Shown in pieces: positions 7,828-17,140 of a stretch of DNA of 64,000 bases; the stretch's first letter is position 1, and every line of letters starts with the position of its first letter. Both the position numbers and the translations under genes were made by a program. The notes under the pieces are model-generated. The model ran no database searches. It was given only the letters and a program-made list of their open reading frames with translations, and had not been told where the DNA came from. This stretch comes from G963663315 sp965208975 (GTDB taxonomy: Bacteria; Pseudomonadota; Gammaproteobacteria; Arenicellales; Poriferihabitantaceae): the NCBI GenBank assembly GCA_965208975.1, contig CBDBQH010000003.1, positions 1,860,001 through 1,924,000 of the forward strand, in the 5' to 3' direction.

Positions 7828-8930
7828 TCAACCATACTTGAAACAATTTTTTTAACTAATAGCGGTGGTACAGCATTTCCAAGCTGACCTGCTTGGTCAG
7901 TATATGTGCCTGTGAATTCGAAGCTATCAGGGAAGCCTTGAATTCTGGCTACTTCACGAATACTTAAAATACGTATATCAACTGGATGGCCCCACCGTCC
8001 AGAGCCTGGATGGAATACCCACCTTGTAATTGTTGGAGCAACCATGTCTTTCGTCAATCTTCCATACACGCCACTATACCCACCCTTCACTTTTAGTCTG
8101 TCAGGCAAGTCTTTTAGCCCTTGACCAGGTTGAATAGAGGACAGTCTTTCGAGCTGTTTAGGCTGTAGGAAGCGCGAAACATGATTCTTTACTTTAATCT
8201 GTCCATTTCTCATGAGTGCTTGATAATCCGAGAACGGTTCACAAGCATAGTCGGATTCTTCATACCCCTCCCCGTGCTTCAAACCAGGCAAGTCTCCAAT
8301 TGCATCCCATACATTGACATGGTGCAGCGATGAAAGAAAGCTGAACTGTGGATTTCCATTTTTATTTTTAGCAACATTTGTTGCCACTGGAGCATGGAAC
8401 TTGATGCCTTCACGATTTGCTAAAAAGAATGCACGGCGACGCCGTTGCGGGATTCCATAATCAGCCGCATTTAATACAATTGAGCTAACTGTGTATCCGC
8501 CTTCAGTCAGGCGTATGATAATTTCATCCGTGTAAGATTGCCCGAAGCCATTTTTCATTTCCGCAACATTCTCCATAAGAATCATACGAGGTTTTATGGT
8601 CAGACAATATTGAACAAACTTTTGAATTAACAAGTTATTCGGGTCACCTGAATACCGGTATTTTCTAGGCACACATTTTGAAAATCCTTGGCAAGGCGGC
8701 CCACCTGCAAGCAAATCAAGTTCCCTCTTATCAATCTGAACACTATCCATAACCTCGTTCGGAGTAATAGAGGTAATATCGATATTGAAGGCTTTATCCT
8801 CACCAAAATTTTGGACGAATGTTGAGATATATTTCTTTTCAATGTCAATTCCTGCAAGTATTTCAAATTTCAGCATTCGAAGCCCTGCTGATATACCGCC
8901 ACACCCACAAAACAAGTCAATTGCTTTCAT
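7725..8930 (-). CDS. DNA (cytosine-5) methyltransferase
   Basis: The 401-residue protein shows the ordered C5-methylase motifs: DLFCGCGG (I, S-adenosylmethionine binding) at the N-terminus, GGPPCQGFS (IV, catalytic Cys), MENV (VI), QRRRR (VIII), RIQGFP (IX) and GNAVPP (X). The region between VIII and IX should set the target sequence, which cannot be read here. It pairs with the convergent endonuclease candidate. The C-terminal ~35 residues (rich in Ser, Thr and Lys) lie in the overlap with that gene and look non-conserved. Confidence 0.95.
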   Translation of the reverse strand: MKAIDLFCGCGGISAGLRMLKFEILAGIDIEKKYISTFVQNFGEDKAFNIDITSITPNEVMDSVQIDKRELDLLAGGPPCQGFSKCVPRKYRYSGDPNNLLIQKFVQYCLTIKPRMILMENVAEMKNGFGQSYTDEIIIRLTEGGYTVSSIVLNAADYGIPQRRRRAFFLANREGIKFHAPVATNVAKNKNGNPQFSFLSSLHHVNVWDAIGDLPGLKHGEGYEESDYACEPFSDYQALMRNGQIKVKNHVSRFLQPKQLERLSSIQPGQGLKDLPDRLKVKGGYSGVYGRLTKDMVAPTITRWVFHPGSGRWGHPVDIRILSIREVARIQGFPDSFEFTGTYTDQAGQLGNAVPPLLVKKIVSSMVDQLDASNSDSKSTKTPKDILSPTEGNSKETMCVS

Positions 8931-8980
8931 TTTACGATTCCGTAGTGTTACTCATAGTATTCAACAGTTAAATAGAACCA

Positions 8981-9133
8981 ATGTCAATATCTGAAAATGG
9001 GGTATGGGAGAAAGTAATCTTGCCAGCTATTGGTCATGATGTCTTAAATAAGATACGGTGTGGGTTGAAAGATAGCCTCCATCCGGTGACTGACTTGAAG
9101 ACGCTGAATGCTTATACATTGGGGAATTCTTGA
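8981..9133 (+). CDS. Small ORF, possible gene relic
   Basis: A 50-codon frame starts at ATG 8981, divergent from the methyltransferase, and ends inside the 3' end of the opposite-strand gene at 9112. Its product (ISENGVWEKVILPAIGHDVL...) is not low-complexity and could be the N-terminus of a truncated protein. There is no visible ribosome-binding site and I recognise no family. This is the only content I see in the gap at 8931-9111. Confidence 0.25.
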   Translation: MSISENGVWEKVILPAIGHDVLNKIRCGLKDSLHPVTDLKTLNAYTLGNS

Positions 9134-10545
9134 CCAGCCCATCGCTGGGCTTTCATCCTCGGTTGTAAAATTCCATGCTGGTTGCAATGTTCCCTGATTT
9201 CACTTCGCTCGTCTTCGGTCCATGCCACTTGTTCGGCATAGACCATATCCTCTGATGTGCCGTGTGATTGGCCGAGAGGTTCGCAAGCAATTCCAACAAC
9301 TCGTTTTAAATAGGAGTATCGTTCCAGAATACCTTTAGCATAAATTTGTGCGATTTCTGTCCTTTTGGTCCGATATTGTTCGTATTCTGGCGCTTCGATA
9401 GATGTTCCTTGGTATCGGACGGTAAATATAAAAAATGCGGTTTCGTTATTTCGGGCACCTTCTCCCTGAATCATCATTCGGAAGAACATATTCTTGGTGA
9501 CCCCGACCTCTAGGGCTCCTCTTATTGCCTCTCCATGACCACGGCGAGAAAAACGACGCTCAAGTGCCATGTACCGGACTCCAAGTTCATTTTTATTTAG
9601 TTGGAATTTGTATTCCCCCAGTGTAACTGATGTGCCGCTAAGCATATGATTAGTAAAGGTTTTGATCAATTCATCCCAAAGATAGGATATTTGATCGGCA
9701 TCTGTTCTTGCGAGGTATTGGGGATCATTGATGAAGTAATCATAGTGAGAGTTATCAATTTTGAGTGGGCAGTCTTTGGGAGTAAAGTCATGTTCTCCAT
9801 TCTCGTTTATCCTGATGGCATAATATGCCAGCAGATTTTCTTCACCATCCGCCTGAATAAGACGGCCTGATCGAACGAGTTGTGTCTTTTTGTCCAGATA
9901 GTCAACGAAATCCCTAACGGTATCCAATTCATTCATTACTATGTCAAGAGAGTGCTCGTTGAAGATGTGGATAAATGAGCCATCAGGATCAACATCACCT
10001 ATGTAAAACGGACTGACTTGCCCAAGATTGCCAGACCAGTGTTTATCGCCCTTGATATCGGGGCGGATAATCAGACTGCCAGAGCTATTGGGTATGGTTT
10101 TTTTACATGATTCCGAGGCGCCATTAGCAACTACTACTTTATGAATAATTCGTTTACTTGCTGACGGAAAATTGACTGGGAAACGTTTTTTACAATCTCG
10201 GTCGAGAAAAATACGATCAGGATATTTCGTGATCCACCGTTTTGCCCCACGTACCTGCTTTGTGGCATCCCGGATTGCTCGTTTCGCCCATCTGCTCCAA
10301 GCGACAACAAGGTCGCCTCCTGGCCAAGCAACGGTTTTCTCACTGAAAATTATAATGTAAGAGCCGCAGGTCACTAAAAGATCGCATATCTCCTTTCCGT
10401 CCCCGTGGTTGCCTTGTTTTTGATCTCGATATGGACTTGGATATGACCAGAGGTCTAAAAACGATTTATCAGCAAGTTTGGCAAGATAGCGTTCAGAGGG
10501 TGTAACTCCTTTTGCCTTTATTACCGCTGGTCGCAAACGTTTCAT
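9112..10545 (-). CDS. Nuclease-like protein of unknown function in the restriction-modification island
   Basis: The product has 477 residues and no membrane segments. The N-terminal ~110 residues include SERYLAKLADKSFLDLWSYP, then GKEICDLLVTCGSYIIIFSEK and W-RWAKRAI-A-KQVRGAKRW. The spacing of E...D...EK resembles a PD-(D/E)XK-type core, but this is inference. The remaining ~350 residues are unrecognised. It is transcribed toward the methyltransferase, is AT-rich like the rest of the island, and abuts the mttB-repeat boundary. A restriction or defence role is suggested by context only. Confidence 0.45.
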   Translation of the reverse strand: MKRLRPAVIKAKGVTPSERYLAKLADKSFLDLWSYPSPYRDQKQGNHGDGKEICDLLVTCGSYIIIFSEKTVAWPGGDLVVAWSRWAKRAIRDATKQVRGAKRWITKYPDRIFLDRDCKKRFPVNFPSASKRIIHKVVVANGASESCKKTIPNSSGSLIIRPDIKGDKHWSGNLGQVSPFYIGDVDPDGSFIHIFNEHSLDIVMNELDTVRDFVDYLDKKTQLVRSGRLIQADGEENLLAYYAIRINENGEHDFTPKDCPLKIDNSHYDYFINDPQYLARTDADQISYLWDELIKTFTNHMLSGTSVTLGEYKFQLNKNELGVRYMALERRFSRRGHGEAIRGALEVGVTKNMFFRMMIQGEGARNNETAFFIFTVRYQGTSIEAPEYEQYRTKRTEIAQIYAKGILERYSYLKRVVGIACEPLGQSHGTSEDMVYAEQVAWTEDERSEIREHCNQHGILQPRMKAQRWAGQEFPNV

Positions 10546-10635
10546 GTCCAGTTTTTGGTTTCCAGTTACTCTTCAAAGATACCCGCAGTATCTTAATTAT
10601 TTTGCAGTGTCTTATTATTTTATAGCCGATTACGT

Positions 10636-12168
10636 CTATATGTTGGAGTCTGCGAAAGAGGCCTTGCGCTTTGCCATGAATTCCAGCAGCGCTTCATCAA
10701 TAGCCGGGTCAAGTTCCGGCGGCTGATAGTCGTTCAGCATCTGTTTCCAGATTTTATTGGCGCGTACCGTGGCATCGCGCGAACCTTCCATTTGCCATTG
10801 TTCAAAGCTGTTGTTGTCGGCGACGCTGGAACGGTAAAAGGCGGTTTTGAAATTCTCCTGGGTGTGGTTGCAGCCGAGAAAATGCTGGCCCGGCCCGACT
10901 TCCCGGATGGCGCTCAACGCCTGCCCGTTTTCTGACAGATCCGTACCGGCGGCGAATACCTGCATCATGCCGAGCTGGTCGGCATCCATGATCAGCTTTT
11001 CATAGGATGACGACAATCCGCCTTCCAGCCAGCCAGCCGCATGCAGAACGAAGTTCACTCCGGCCATGATCGTGGGCAGCAGGGTGTTGGCGCTTTCATA
11101 AGCGGCCTGGGCATCGGTGACCTTGGAGCCGCACAGCGAGCCGCCGCTTCGGAACGGTACGCCCAGCCGCCGCGCCAGGGCGGCGCAGCCATTGATGACC
11201 AGGGCCGGTTCCGGGGTGCCGAACGTGGGCGCCCCGGATTGCATCGACATTGAGCTTGCGAAGGTGCCGAAGATGACCGGACAGCCAGGGCGCACCAGCT
11301 GGGTGAACGCCATTCCGGTCAGGGCCTCGGCCAGGATTTGCGCCATGGTGCCAGCGGCGGTGACCGGAGACATGGCGCCGGAAAGAATGAACGGGGAGAT
11401 GATACTGGCCTGATTGTTTCTGGCATATACTTCCGCGGCGCCCAGCATGGTTTCATCGAAAGTCATGGGTGAGTTGGCGTTGATCAGGTTGATGACCACG
11501 GTATTTTGATCGACAAATTCTTCACCAAACAGAATCTTGCACATGTCCACCGTATCGCGCGCTCTTTGCGGGTGGGTCACCGACCCCATGAACGGTTTGT
11601 CGGAATACTTGATGTGACTGTAGACCATGTCGAGGTGCCGCTTGTTGACCGGCAAATCGGTCGGTTCGCATACGGTGCCGCCGGAATGGTGCAGCGCCGG
11701 CAACATCCAGGTCAGCTTGACCAGATTGCGGAAATCCTCAATCATCGCGTAGCGCCGTCCCTTGTCAAGGTCGCGGACGAAGGGGGGACCGTAAACCGGG
11801 GCGAATACAGTGGATTTGCCCCCGATCATGACGTTCCTTGCAGGGTTTCTGGCTTTTTGTTCAAAAGTCCGCGGCGCCGAGTCCTGGATGATCTTGCGGC
11901 ACAGGCCTTTGGGGAAACGCACCCGCTCTCCCTTGACATCCGCACCGGCCTGTTGGAACAGTCTTAATGCGGGCGGATAGTGATAGTCGATGCCGATTTC
12001 CTGCAAGATGGTATCGGCGTTGTCTTCGATCCGCGCCAGACCTTCTTCGTCCAGCAGTACATACTCCGGTATTTTGCGGGTAATGAAGGGAGTGACTGCG
12101 GGAGCGGTTGCCTGTTCGCGTTCCTGTCTGGCGTGTCGACCGCCGCGTTTTCTGGATGTTCTGGGCAT
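10636..12168 (-). CDS. MttB-family (trimethylamine/betaine-type) corrinoid methyltransferase
   Basis: Members move a methyl group from a quaternary or tertiary amine to a corrinoid protein. With the start at 12168 the protein has 510 residues and opens with the basic stretch MPRTSRKRGGRHARQ seen in non-pyrrolysine members. Conserved stretches include ADTILQEIGIDY, FPKGLCRKIIQDSAPRTF and GAMSPVTAAGTMAQ. No in-frame amber codon interrupts it, so it is a pyrrolysine-free member and the substrate is more likely a betaine than trimethylamine. The frame extends to 12252, but a promoter-like AT-rich stretch and a short TGGT repeat lie there. A decayed partial copy sits at 6484-6795. No corrinoid protein gene is in view. 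Confidence 0.88.
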   Translation of the reverse strand: MPRTSRKRGGRHARQEREQATAPAVTPFITRKIPEYVLLDEEGLARIEDNADTILQEIGIDYHYPPALRLFQQAGADVKGERVRFPKGLCRKIIQDSAPRTFEQKARNPARNVMIGGKSTVFAPVYGPPFVRDLDKGRRYAMIEDFRNLVKLTWMLPALHHSGGTVCEPTDLPVNKRHLDMVYSHIKYSDKPFMGSVTHPQRARDTVDMCKILFGEEFVDQNTVVINLINANSPMTFDETMLGAAEVYARNNQASIISPFILSGAMSPVTAAGTMAQILAEALTGMAFTQLVRPGCPVIFGTFASSMSMQSGAPTFGTPEPALVINGCAALARRLGVPFRSGGSLCGSKVTDAQAAYESANTLLPTIMAGVNFVLHAAGWLEGGLSSSYEKLIMDADQLGMMQVFAAGTDLSENGQALSAIREVGPGQHFLGCNHTQENFKTAFYRSSVADNNSFEQWQMEGSRDATVRANKIWKQMLNDYQPPELDPAIDEALLEFMAKRKASFADSNI

Positions 12169-12367
12169 ATTCGTTGTGGTTGGTTGGTTGGTTGGGCCGG
12201 GAATTAACGGACGGCCATTAACTGATTGCGCCATGCGCTTGAATGGGTACATAATATATCATTGCGGTATCACAAAGATACGCCATGCCGGGTGAATCCG
12301 TGAATGTCTGACAAGAACTCCACATACTTTAGCATACCAACTGAAATTCGCCGGATCTGACTCTTTC

Positions 12368-14125
12368 GTGATCGACCCTTACAAAAATGTGGCCAGCGCC
12401 ACGCTGTATCGCCGTCTGTTTTCCTATGTGACGCCTTATAAAGGAGTGTTTGGCATGGCGCTGTTCGGCATGCTTCTGGTGGCGGCGGGGGATACCGGAT
12501 TTGCCTGGGTTCTGCAACCGTTGATGGATCAGGGTTTTGTCGGGCGCGACGCCGATTTCATCCAGATTATTCCACTGCTGCTGGTGGCGGTCGCCTGTGC
12601 CCGGGCGATCGGGGATTTTATTGATGTTTACTGTTCCAACTGGGTATCGAGGAAGGTCATTCAGGATTTGCGGCAGAAGATGTTCGCTCAGCTGATCCAT
12701 GCTCCCACAGAATACTTCGATAACCATTCGAGCGGCGCCCTGGTATCGCGGTTGACCTACGATGTGGAACAGGTCGCGCGGGCCAGCACGGATGCCTTGC
12801 GCGTCCTGTTCCGGGATATTCTGAAGGCGGGATTCCTGTTGTCCCTGCTGTTCTGGCTGAGCTGGAAGCTGTCGTTGATATTTCTTGCCATCTTTCCGGT
12901 TACCTTCCTGATATTCAAGGTCACCAGCGGGAGATTCCGGACCATCAGTTTCGTCATTCAGGAGAGTGTCGGGGATATTACCGATATTGCCAAACAGGCG
13001 TTCCGGGGTCACAAACTGGTCAAGATTTTCAATTCCCAGGATTACGAAAAGCAGACATTTTCCGCGGCCAACAATCGCCATCGCCAGCAGTCCATGAAGA
13101 AGGCGGGGATTCTGGCGGCCACGGTTCCGATTGTGGTTTTCCTGATGGGCATGGGGGTGGCCCTGATGATCTGGCTGGCCTTGATTCTGGAAATCACTCC
13201 GGGAGTATTCACCTCTTACCTGGTGGCGGTTACCATGGTCGTGCGTCCGGTCAGGAATCTGTCCAGGATCAACGAGGTGATACAAACCGGCCTGGCCGGC
13301 ATACAATCGGTTTTCCAGACCATTGACCTGCACCGGGAACAGGATGAGGGTCGGATGTCTCTTGGCGATACGGATGGCAACGTGTCGTTTTCGGATGTTT
13401 CGTTCCATTATCCGGGAGATCCGGCGCGGGTTCTTGAGAATATCGACTTTGAGATAAAAGCGGGATCAACGGTGGCATTAGTGGGGCCATCCGGTAGCGG
13501 GAAATCAACCATTACCTCGATGTTGATGAGATTTTACAGTCCGACCGCCGGCAGTATACGCATTGACGGTCATCTGTTGCAGGACATTCGTCTGCAATCG
13601 CTGCGGGAAAATATGGCCATGGTCAGCCAGGAGGTGATACTGGTTGCGGATACAATCAGAAACAACATTGTGTATGGCGGGGTCGGTGATGTCGACGAAA
13701 ACAGGTTGATGACGGCTGTCGAGACCGCCCATATCCGGGAATTTGCCGATGACTTCCCGGATGGTCTCGACACGTTTGTCGGCGAGGAAGGCTCCCGTTT
13801 GTCCGGTGGGCAGAGGCAGCGTGTCGCCATCGCGCGCGCCATCTACAAGGACGCGCCGATCCTGATTCTGGACGAAGCCACTTCCTCCCTGGATTCCCGC
13901 TCGGAGAAACATATCCAGGATGCGCTCAGCCGATTGATCCGCAATCGAACGACTCTGGTTATTGCCCATCGACTGAGCACTATCGAAAATGCGGACCTGA
14001 TTCTGGTGCTGGGCAAGGGCCGCATCCTGGAACGCGGAAGTCATCAGGCGCTGCTGTCGGAAAAGGGGCATTACTACCATTTGTACAATACCCAGTATCG
14101 TCACGATACCGAAAATGCTGGATAA
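12368..14125 (+). CDS. msbA: Lipid A export ABC transporter MsbA
   Basis: MsbA flips lipid A-core across the inner membrane using ATP. The 585-residue half-transporter has six membrane helices in the first ~320 residues and a nucleotide-binding domain after that: Walker A GPSGSGKST, signature LSGGQRQRV, Walker B ILILDEATSSLD and the H-loop IAHRLST. The start is GTG. It is followed within about 70 nt by lpxK, the usual partner, which strengthens the assignment over other type I exporters. Confidence 0.93.
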   Translation: MIDPYKNVASATLYRRLFSYVTPYKGVFGMALFGMLLVAAGDTGFAWVLQPLMDQGFVGRDADFIQIIPLLLVAVACARAIGDFIDVYCSNWVSRKVIQDLRQKMFAQLIHAPTEYFDNHSSGALVSRLTYDVEQVARASTDALRVLFRDILKAGFLLSLLFWLSWKLSLIFLAIFPVTFLIFKVTSGRFRTISFVIQESVGDITDIAKQAFRGHKLVKIFNSQDYEKQTFSAANNRHRQQSMKKAGILAATVPIVVFLMGMGVALMIWLALILEITPGVFTSYLVAVTMVVRPVRNLSRINEVIQTGLAGIQSVFQTIDLHREQDEGRMSLGDTDGNVSFSDVSFHYPGDPARVLENIDFEIKAGSTVALVGPSGSGKSTITSMLMRFYSPTAGSIRIDGHLLQDIRLQSLRENMAMVSQEVILVADTIRNNIVYGGVGDVDENRLMTAVETAHIREFADDFPDGLDTFVGEEGSRLSGGQRQRVAIARAIYKDAPILILDEATSSLDSRSEKHIQDALSRLIRNRTTLVIAHRLSTIENADLILVLGKGRILERGSHQALLSEKGHYYHLYNTQYRHDTENAG

Positions 14126-14219
14126 ACTGCAACAGGGTGGCTCTGGACTCCCGCTTATCAAGGGAAAGACGGGTGGGGTTATCAATGCGGGAATCCATGC
14201 TGGATAAACTGCAACAGGG
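14115..14219. repeat. 23-bp exact direct repeat across the msbA-lpxK junction
   Basis: ATGCTGGATAAACTGCAACA plus GGG occurs at 14115-14137 and again at 14197-14219, an 82-bp offset. The first copy contains the msbA stop codon; the second is the start of lpxK. Sequence after each copy diverges, so this is an old partial duplication of the lpxK 5' end. Confidence 0.85.
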
Positions 14220-15192
14220 ATGGCGGCAGGCCGGTTGGCTGAATCGCCTGCTGTGGCCACTGTCTGTGGTCTACGGATTGTTGATGCTGGTCAGGAGGTA
14301 TTGTTACCGTCTCGGCATTTTCAGGAGGATTTCCCTGGCCGTCCCGGTCATCGTGGTCGGCGGGGTGACGGTGGGCGGCAGTGGGAAGACACCGGTGGCG
14401 CTGTCTCTGGTGCGGCATTTTCAGGACCGGGGTTTCCGTCCGGGGGTGATCTGCAAGGGTTACAAGGGTCATTCTCCGTTCTGGCCCAGAGAAGTGAATG
14501 ACTCAACGACTGCAGCGTTGGTCGGTGATGAGGCCCAATTGATTTACGAGTTGACCGGGGCTCCGGTGGTGGCGGGGCCGGAGCGAGTCAGAAACGGGGT
14601 TTGCCTGATCGATAAATTCGGTTGCAATATCCTGCTCAGTGATGACGGATTCCAGCATCACGCCCTGGGACGTGATCTGGATATTCTGGTACTGGACGGG
14701 CAGGTCGGGTATGGCAATGGCTGGTGTCTGCCAGCCGGTCCGTTACGGGAGTTTCGCGGCCAGATCAAGCGCGCCGACATCGTGCTGGTGAATGGCGCCG
14801 ACGAAGAGAGCCGGGTTGCGGAGGCGGGCGCTTACCGGATGTCAATGACCCTGTCCGAAGCGTATAATCTGTCGGACGGTACGAGGAAGCCATTGTCAGA
14901 CTTCACGGACGGGGCTGTGCACGGGGTCGCGGGGGTGGGCAATCCGACCCGGTTTTTCCGGCAGCTGGAGGCGCTCGGGCTGGAGGTGATTCGTCATCCT
15001 TTCCCGGACCATCATCCATTTGAGGAATCGGACCTGGATTTCGGCGATGACGGATGGATACTCATGACCGCGAAAGATGCGGTAAAATGCCGGAATATGA
15101 CGATCAGGAATAAACTCTGGGCAATTCCCGCGGTCACTGAAATCGATCCGCGTGTATTCGACCGGATTGATGAACGGGTATCGGGGCGATAG
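14197..15192 (+). CDS. lpxK: Tetraacyldisaccharide 4'-kinase LpxK
   Basis: LpxK phosphorylates the 4' position of the lipid A disaccharide precursor at the inner membrane. The 331-residue protein has an N-terminal membrane anchor (LLWPLSVVYGLLMLV), then the P-loop VGGVTVGGSGKTP and SDDGFQHHAL, both family hallmarks. I start at ATG 14197 because MLDKLQQGW aligns with the usual N-terminus and GGGA lies 5 nt upstream; in-frame starts at 14137 and 14185 are possible. It is co-directional with msbA and kdsB. Confidence 0.93.
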   Translation: MLDKLQQGWRQAGWLNRLLWPLSVVYGLLMLVRRYCYRLGIFRRISLAVPVIVVGGVTVGGSGKTPVALSLVRHFQDRGFRPGVICKGYKGHSPFWPREVNDSTTAALVGDEAQLIYELTGAPVVAGPERVRNGVCLIDKFGCNILLSDDGFQHHALGRDLDILVLDGQVGYGNGWCLPAGPLREFRGQIKRADIVLVNGADEESRVAEAGAYRMSMTLSEAYNLSDGTRKPLSDFTDGAVHGVAGVGNPTRFFRQLEALGLEVIRHPFPDHHPFEESDLDFGDDGWILMTAKDAVKCRNMTIRNKLWAIPAVTEIDPRVFDRIDERVSGR

Positions 15193-15210
15193 ATCTTTCG
15201 GGGTGAGCCA

Positions 15211-15972
15211 TTGTCTGTTCCTTTTCACATCATTATTCCCGCGCGCTTCCAGTCCAGTCGCCTGCCGGGAAAGCCGTTGCTTGAAATTGCCGGCAAACCC
15301 ATGATTCAGCACGTTGTCGAGAGATGTCGGGAAAGCGCGGCCAGCCGTATCGTCGTGGCGACGGATGATCCGCGTATCGTGGACGTGGTTGAGGGTTTCG
15401 GTGGTCAATCGGCGCTGACTTCCCGTGATCATCCATCCGGTAGCGACCGCATTGCGGAGGCTTCGCAAAAGCTCGATCTGGCCGCGGACGACGTAATTGT
15501 CAATGTTCAGGGCGACGAGCTCGACATGCCGGCGGCCCTGATCAATCAGGTCGCCAGCGCTCTGGATGAGAGGAGTGATGCGGTCATGGTCACGGCCAGC
15601 GCCCCCCTGACTGATGCCGCGGAAGTGTTCGACCCTGCCGTAGTCAAGGTGGTCAGCGATCAATCAGGATACGCAATCTACTTCAGCCGGGCGACCATTC
15701 CCTGGGTGCGTGACGAATCGACTTCCGGGCTGGCCGGACACGCGCAGAAACATATCCGGCGCCATCTCGGGATTTATGCGTATTCGACGGCATACATTCA
15801 GGAGTTCGCGGCCAGAGGACATTGCCAGCTGGAGAAGCTGGAAAAGCTGGAGCAGTTGCGCACACTCTGGCATGGGGAGAAAATCCGTTGCGTTGAGGCG
15901 TTGCAGATTCCCGGCCCGGGAATTGACACCGAACAGGATTTGCAAAGAGCCAGGGAGACATGCCGGACATGA
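15211..15972 (+). CDS. kdsB: 3-deoxy-manno-octulosonate cytidylyltransferase KdsB
   Basis: KdsB makes CMP-Kdo for lipopolysaccharide core assembly. The 253-residue protein has the nucleotide-binding start IIIPARFQSSRLPGKPL, then VVATDD, HPSGSDRIAEA and IPWVRD. It begins at TTG, 9 nt after GGGTGAG. One deviation: the usual VQGDEP loop reads VQGDELDMP here, with the conserved proline replaced. LpxK lies 18 nt upstream, consistent with one lipid A/Kdo operon. Confidence 0.93.
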   Translation: MSVPFHIIIPARFQSSRLPGKPLLEIAGKPMIQHVVERCRESAASRIVVATDDPRIVDVVEGFGGQSALTSRDHPSGSDRIAEASQKLDLAADDVIVNVQGDELDMPAALINQVASALDERSDAVMVTASAPLTDAAEVFDPAVVKVVSDQSGYAIYFSRATIPWVRDESTSGLAGHAQKHIRRHLGIYAYSTAYIQEFAARGHCQLEKLEKLEQLRTLWHGEKIRCVEALQIPGPGIDTEQDLQRARETCRT

Positions 15973-16021
15973 GACAGCGCCGGGTTTGCCGGGCATTCCA
16001 TCCGGTCTCGGGAGCATCGGC

Positions 16022-17128
16022 ATGAAGGCCATGATTCTGGCGGCAGGGGAAGGAACCCGATTGCGGCCACTCACTTACGAAATGCCCAAACCGATGATTC
16101 CGGTACTGGGGAAGCCCGTCATGGAGTACCTGGTCGAGTGGCTTGCGAGCCATAGATTCCATGATGTGATGATCAACGTAAGCCATCAGTCGGAAGTGAT
16201 TGAAACCTATTTTACGGATGGACGGCGCTGGGGAGTGAATATCGGATATTCGTTTGAAGGATATATGGCAGGAGGTGAACTGGCGCGAGAGCCGCTGGGT
16301 TCGGCGGGAGGGATGCGGCGAATACAGGATTTTGGTGGATATTTCGATGATACCTTTGTCGTGATCTGCGGAGATCTGATTATCGATCTGGACCTGACCG
16401 AAGCTGTTCGCAAACACTGGCAATCCGGGGCCAAAGCCAGCATCCTGGTCAAGCCGGTAGAAAGAGAGAGGCTATCGAATTACGGCGTTGTCGTTGCCGA
16501 TGAGCGGGGACGGGTGACTTCTTTCCAGGAAAAACCTGTGATCGAAGAGGCCAGATCCACTCTGGTCAATACCGGAATTTATATTTTTGAGCCGGAGATT
16601 ATTGACCGGATTCCGGCTGACACATTTTATGATATTGGCAAGGACCTGTTGCCGGAGCTGGTTTTACAGGGAGTGCCGTTCGGCGCCATTGAACTGCCGT
16701 TTCGCTGGCTGGACATCGGGCGATTGAGTGATTATTGGCGGGTGAACCAACAGATGATGCGTGGTTCGGTGCGCGGCATTGATATGCCGGGGACGGAGGT
16801 GACGCCGCAAGTCTGGATCGGGTTAAATGTGAATGTTGACTGGGATGATGTTTTTATCGAGGGGCCGGTTTTTATCGGCTCGAACTCCAGAATCGAGGCT
16901 GGTTGCGAAATTCAGGGGCCGACCTGGATATCTCACGGCTGTTATCTGCAAGGCGGAGCTAAAATCCACAGGAGTATGTTGTTTCAGCATACGCTGATAC
17001 GCAGCCGCTGCGTAGTTCATGAGGCCGTAGTGTTCGGGCGGTACTGCGTGGACAAGGAAGGACAGCCGGTCAGTGGCAACAACGAGGATACGGAGCGGGT
17101 AGGAGACGCGCGGGACAAGAACAGATAG
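16022..17128 (+). CDS. Sugar-phosphate nucleotidyltransferase (mannose-1-P guanylyltransferase-like)
   Basis: The enzyme activates a sugar-1-phosphate to an NDP-sugar for surface polysaccharide synthesis. The start at 16022 follows GGGAG; 368 residues. It begins MKAMILAAGEGTRLRPLT (nucleotide-binding signature), then KPMIPVLGKPVMEYL, CGDLIIDLDL and FQEKPVIEE. The last ~110 residues (WIGLNVNVDWD, IEGPVFIGSNSRIE, GCYLQGGAKIHRS) look like a left-handed beta-helix. The family covers GDP-mannose, dTDP-glucose and related activities; the substrate cannot be fixed here. Confidence 0.85.
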   Translation: MKAMILAAGEGTRLRPLTYEMPKPMIPVLGKPVMEYLVEWLASHRFHDVMINVSHQSEVIETYFTDGRRWGVNIGYSFEGYMAGGELAREPLGSAGGMRRIQDFGGYFDDTFVVICGDLIIDLDLTEAVRKHWQSGAKASILVKPVERERLSNYGVVVADERGRVTSFQEKPVIEEARSTLVNTGIYIFEPEIIDRIPADTFYDIGKDLLPELVLQGVPFGAIELPFRWLDIGRLSDYWRVNQQMMRGSVRGIDMPGTEVTPQVWIGLNVNVDWDDVFIEGPVFIGSNSRIEAGCEIQGPTWISHGCYLQGGAKIHRSMLFQHTLIRSRCVVHEAVVFGRYCVDKEGQPVSGNNEDTERVGDARDKNR

Positions 17129-17140
17129 ATTGGGGGAACA

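Noticed and set aside
10636..12168. Pyrrolysine-dependent trimethylamine methyltransferase
   Set aside because: No in-frame TAG is present in the body of the gene and no pyl genes are in view.
12168..12252. Short TGGT repeat (about 4.75 units) in the upstream frame of the MttB-type gene as a phase switch
   Set aside because: The copy number is low and a start codon lies downstream of it at 12168, matching the conserved N-terminus.
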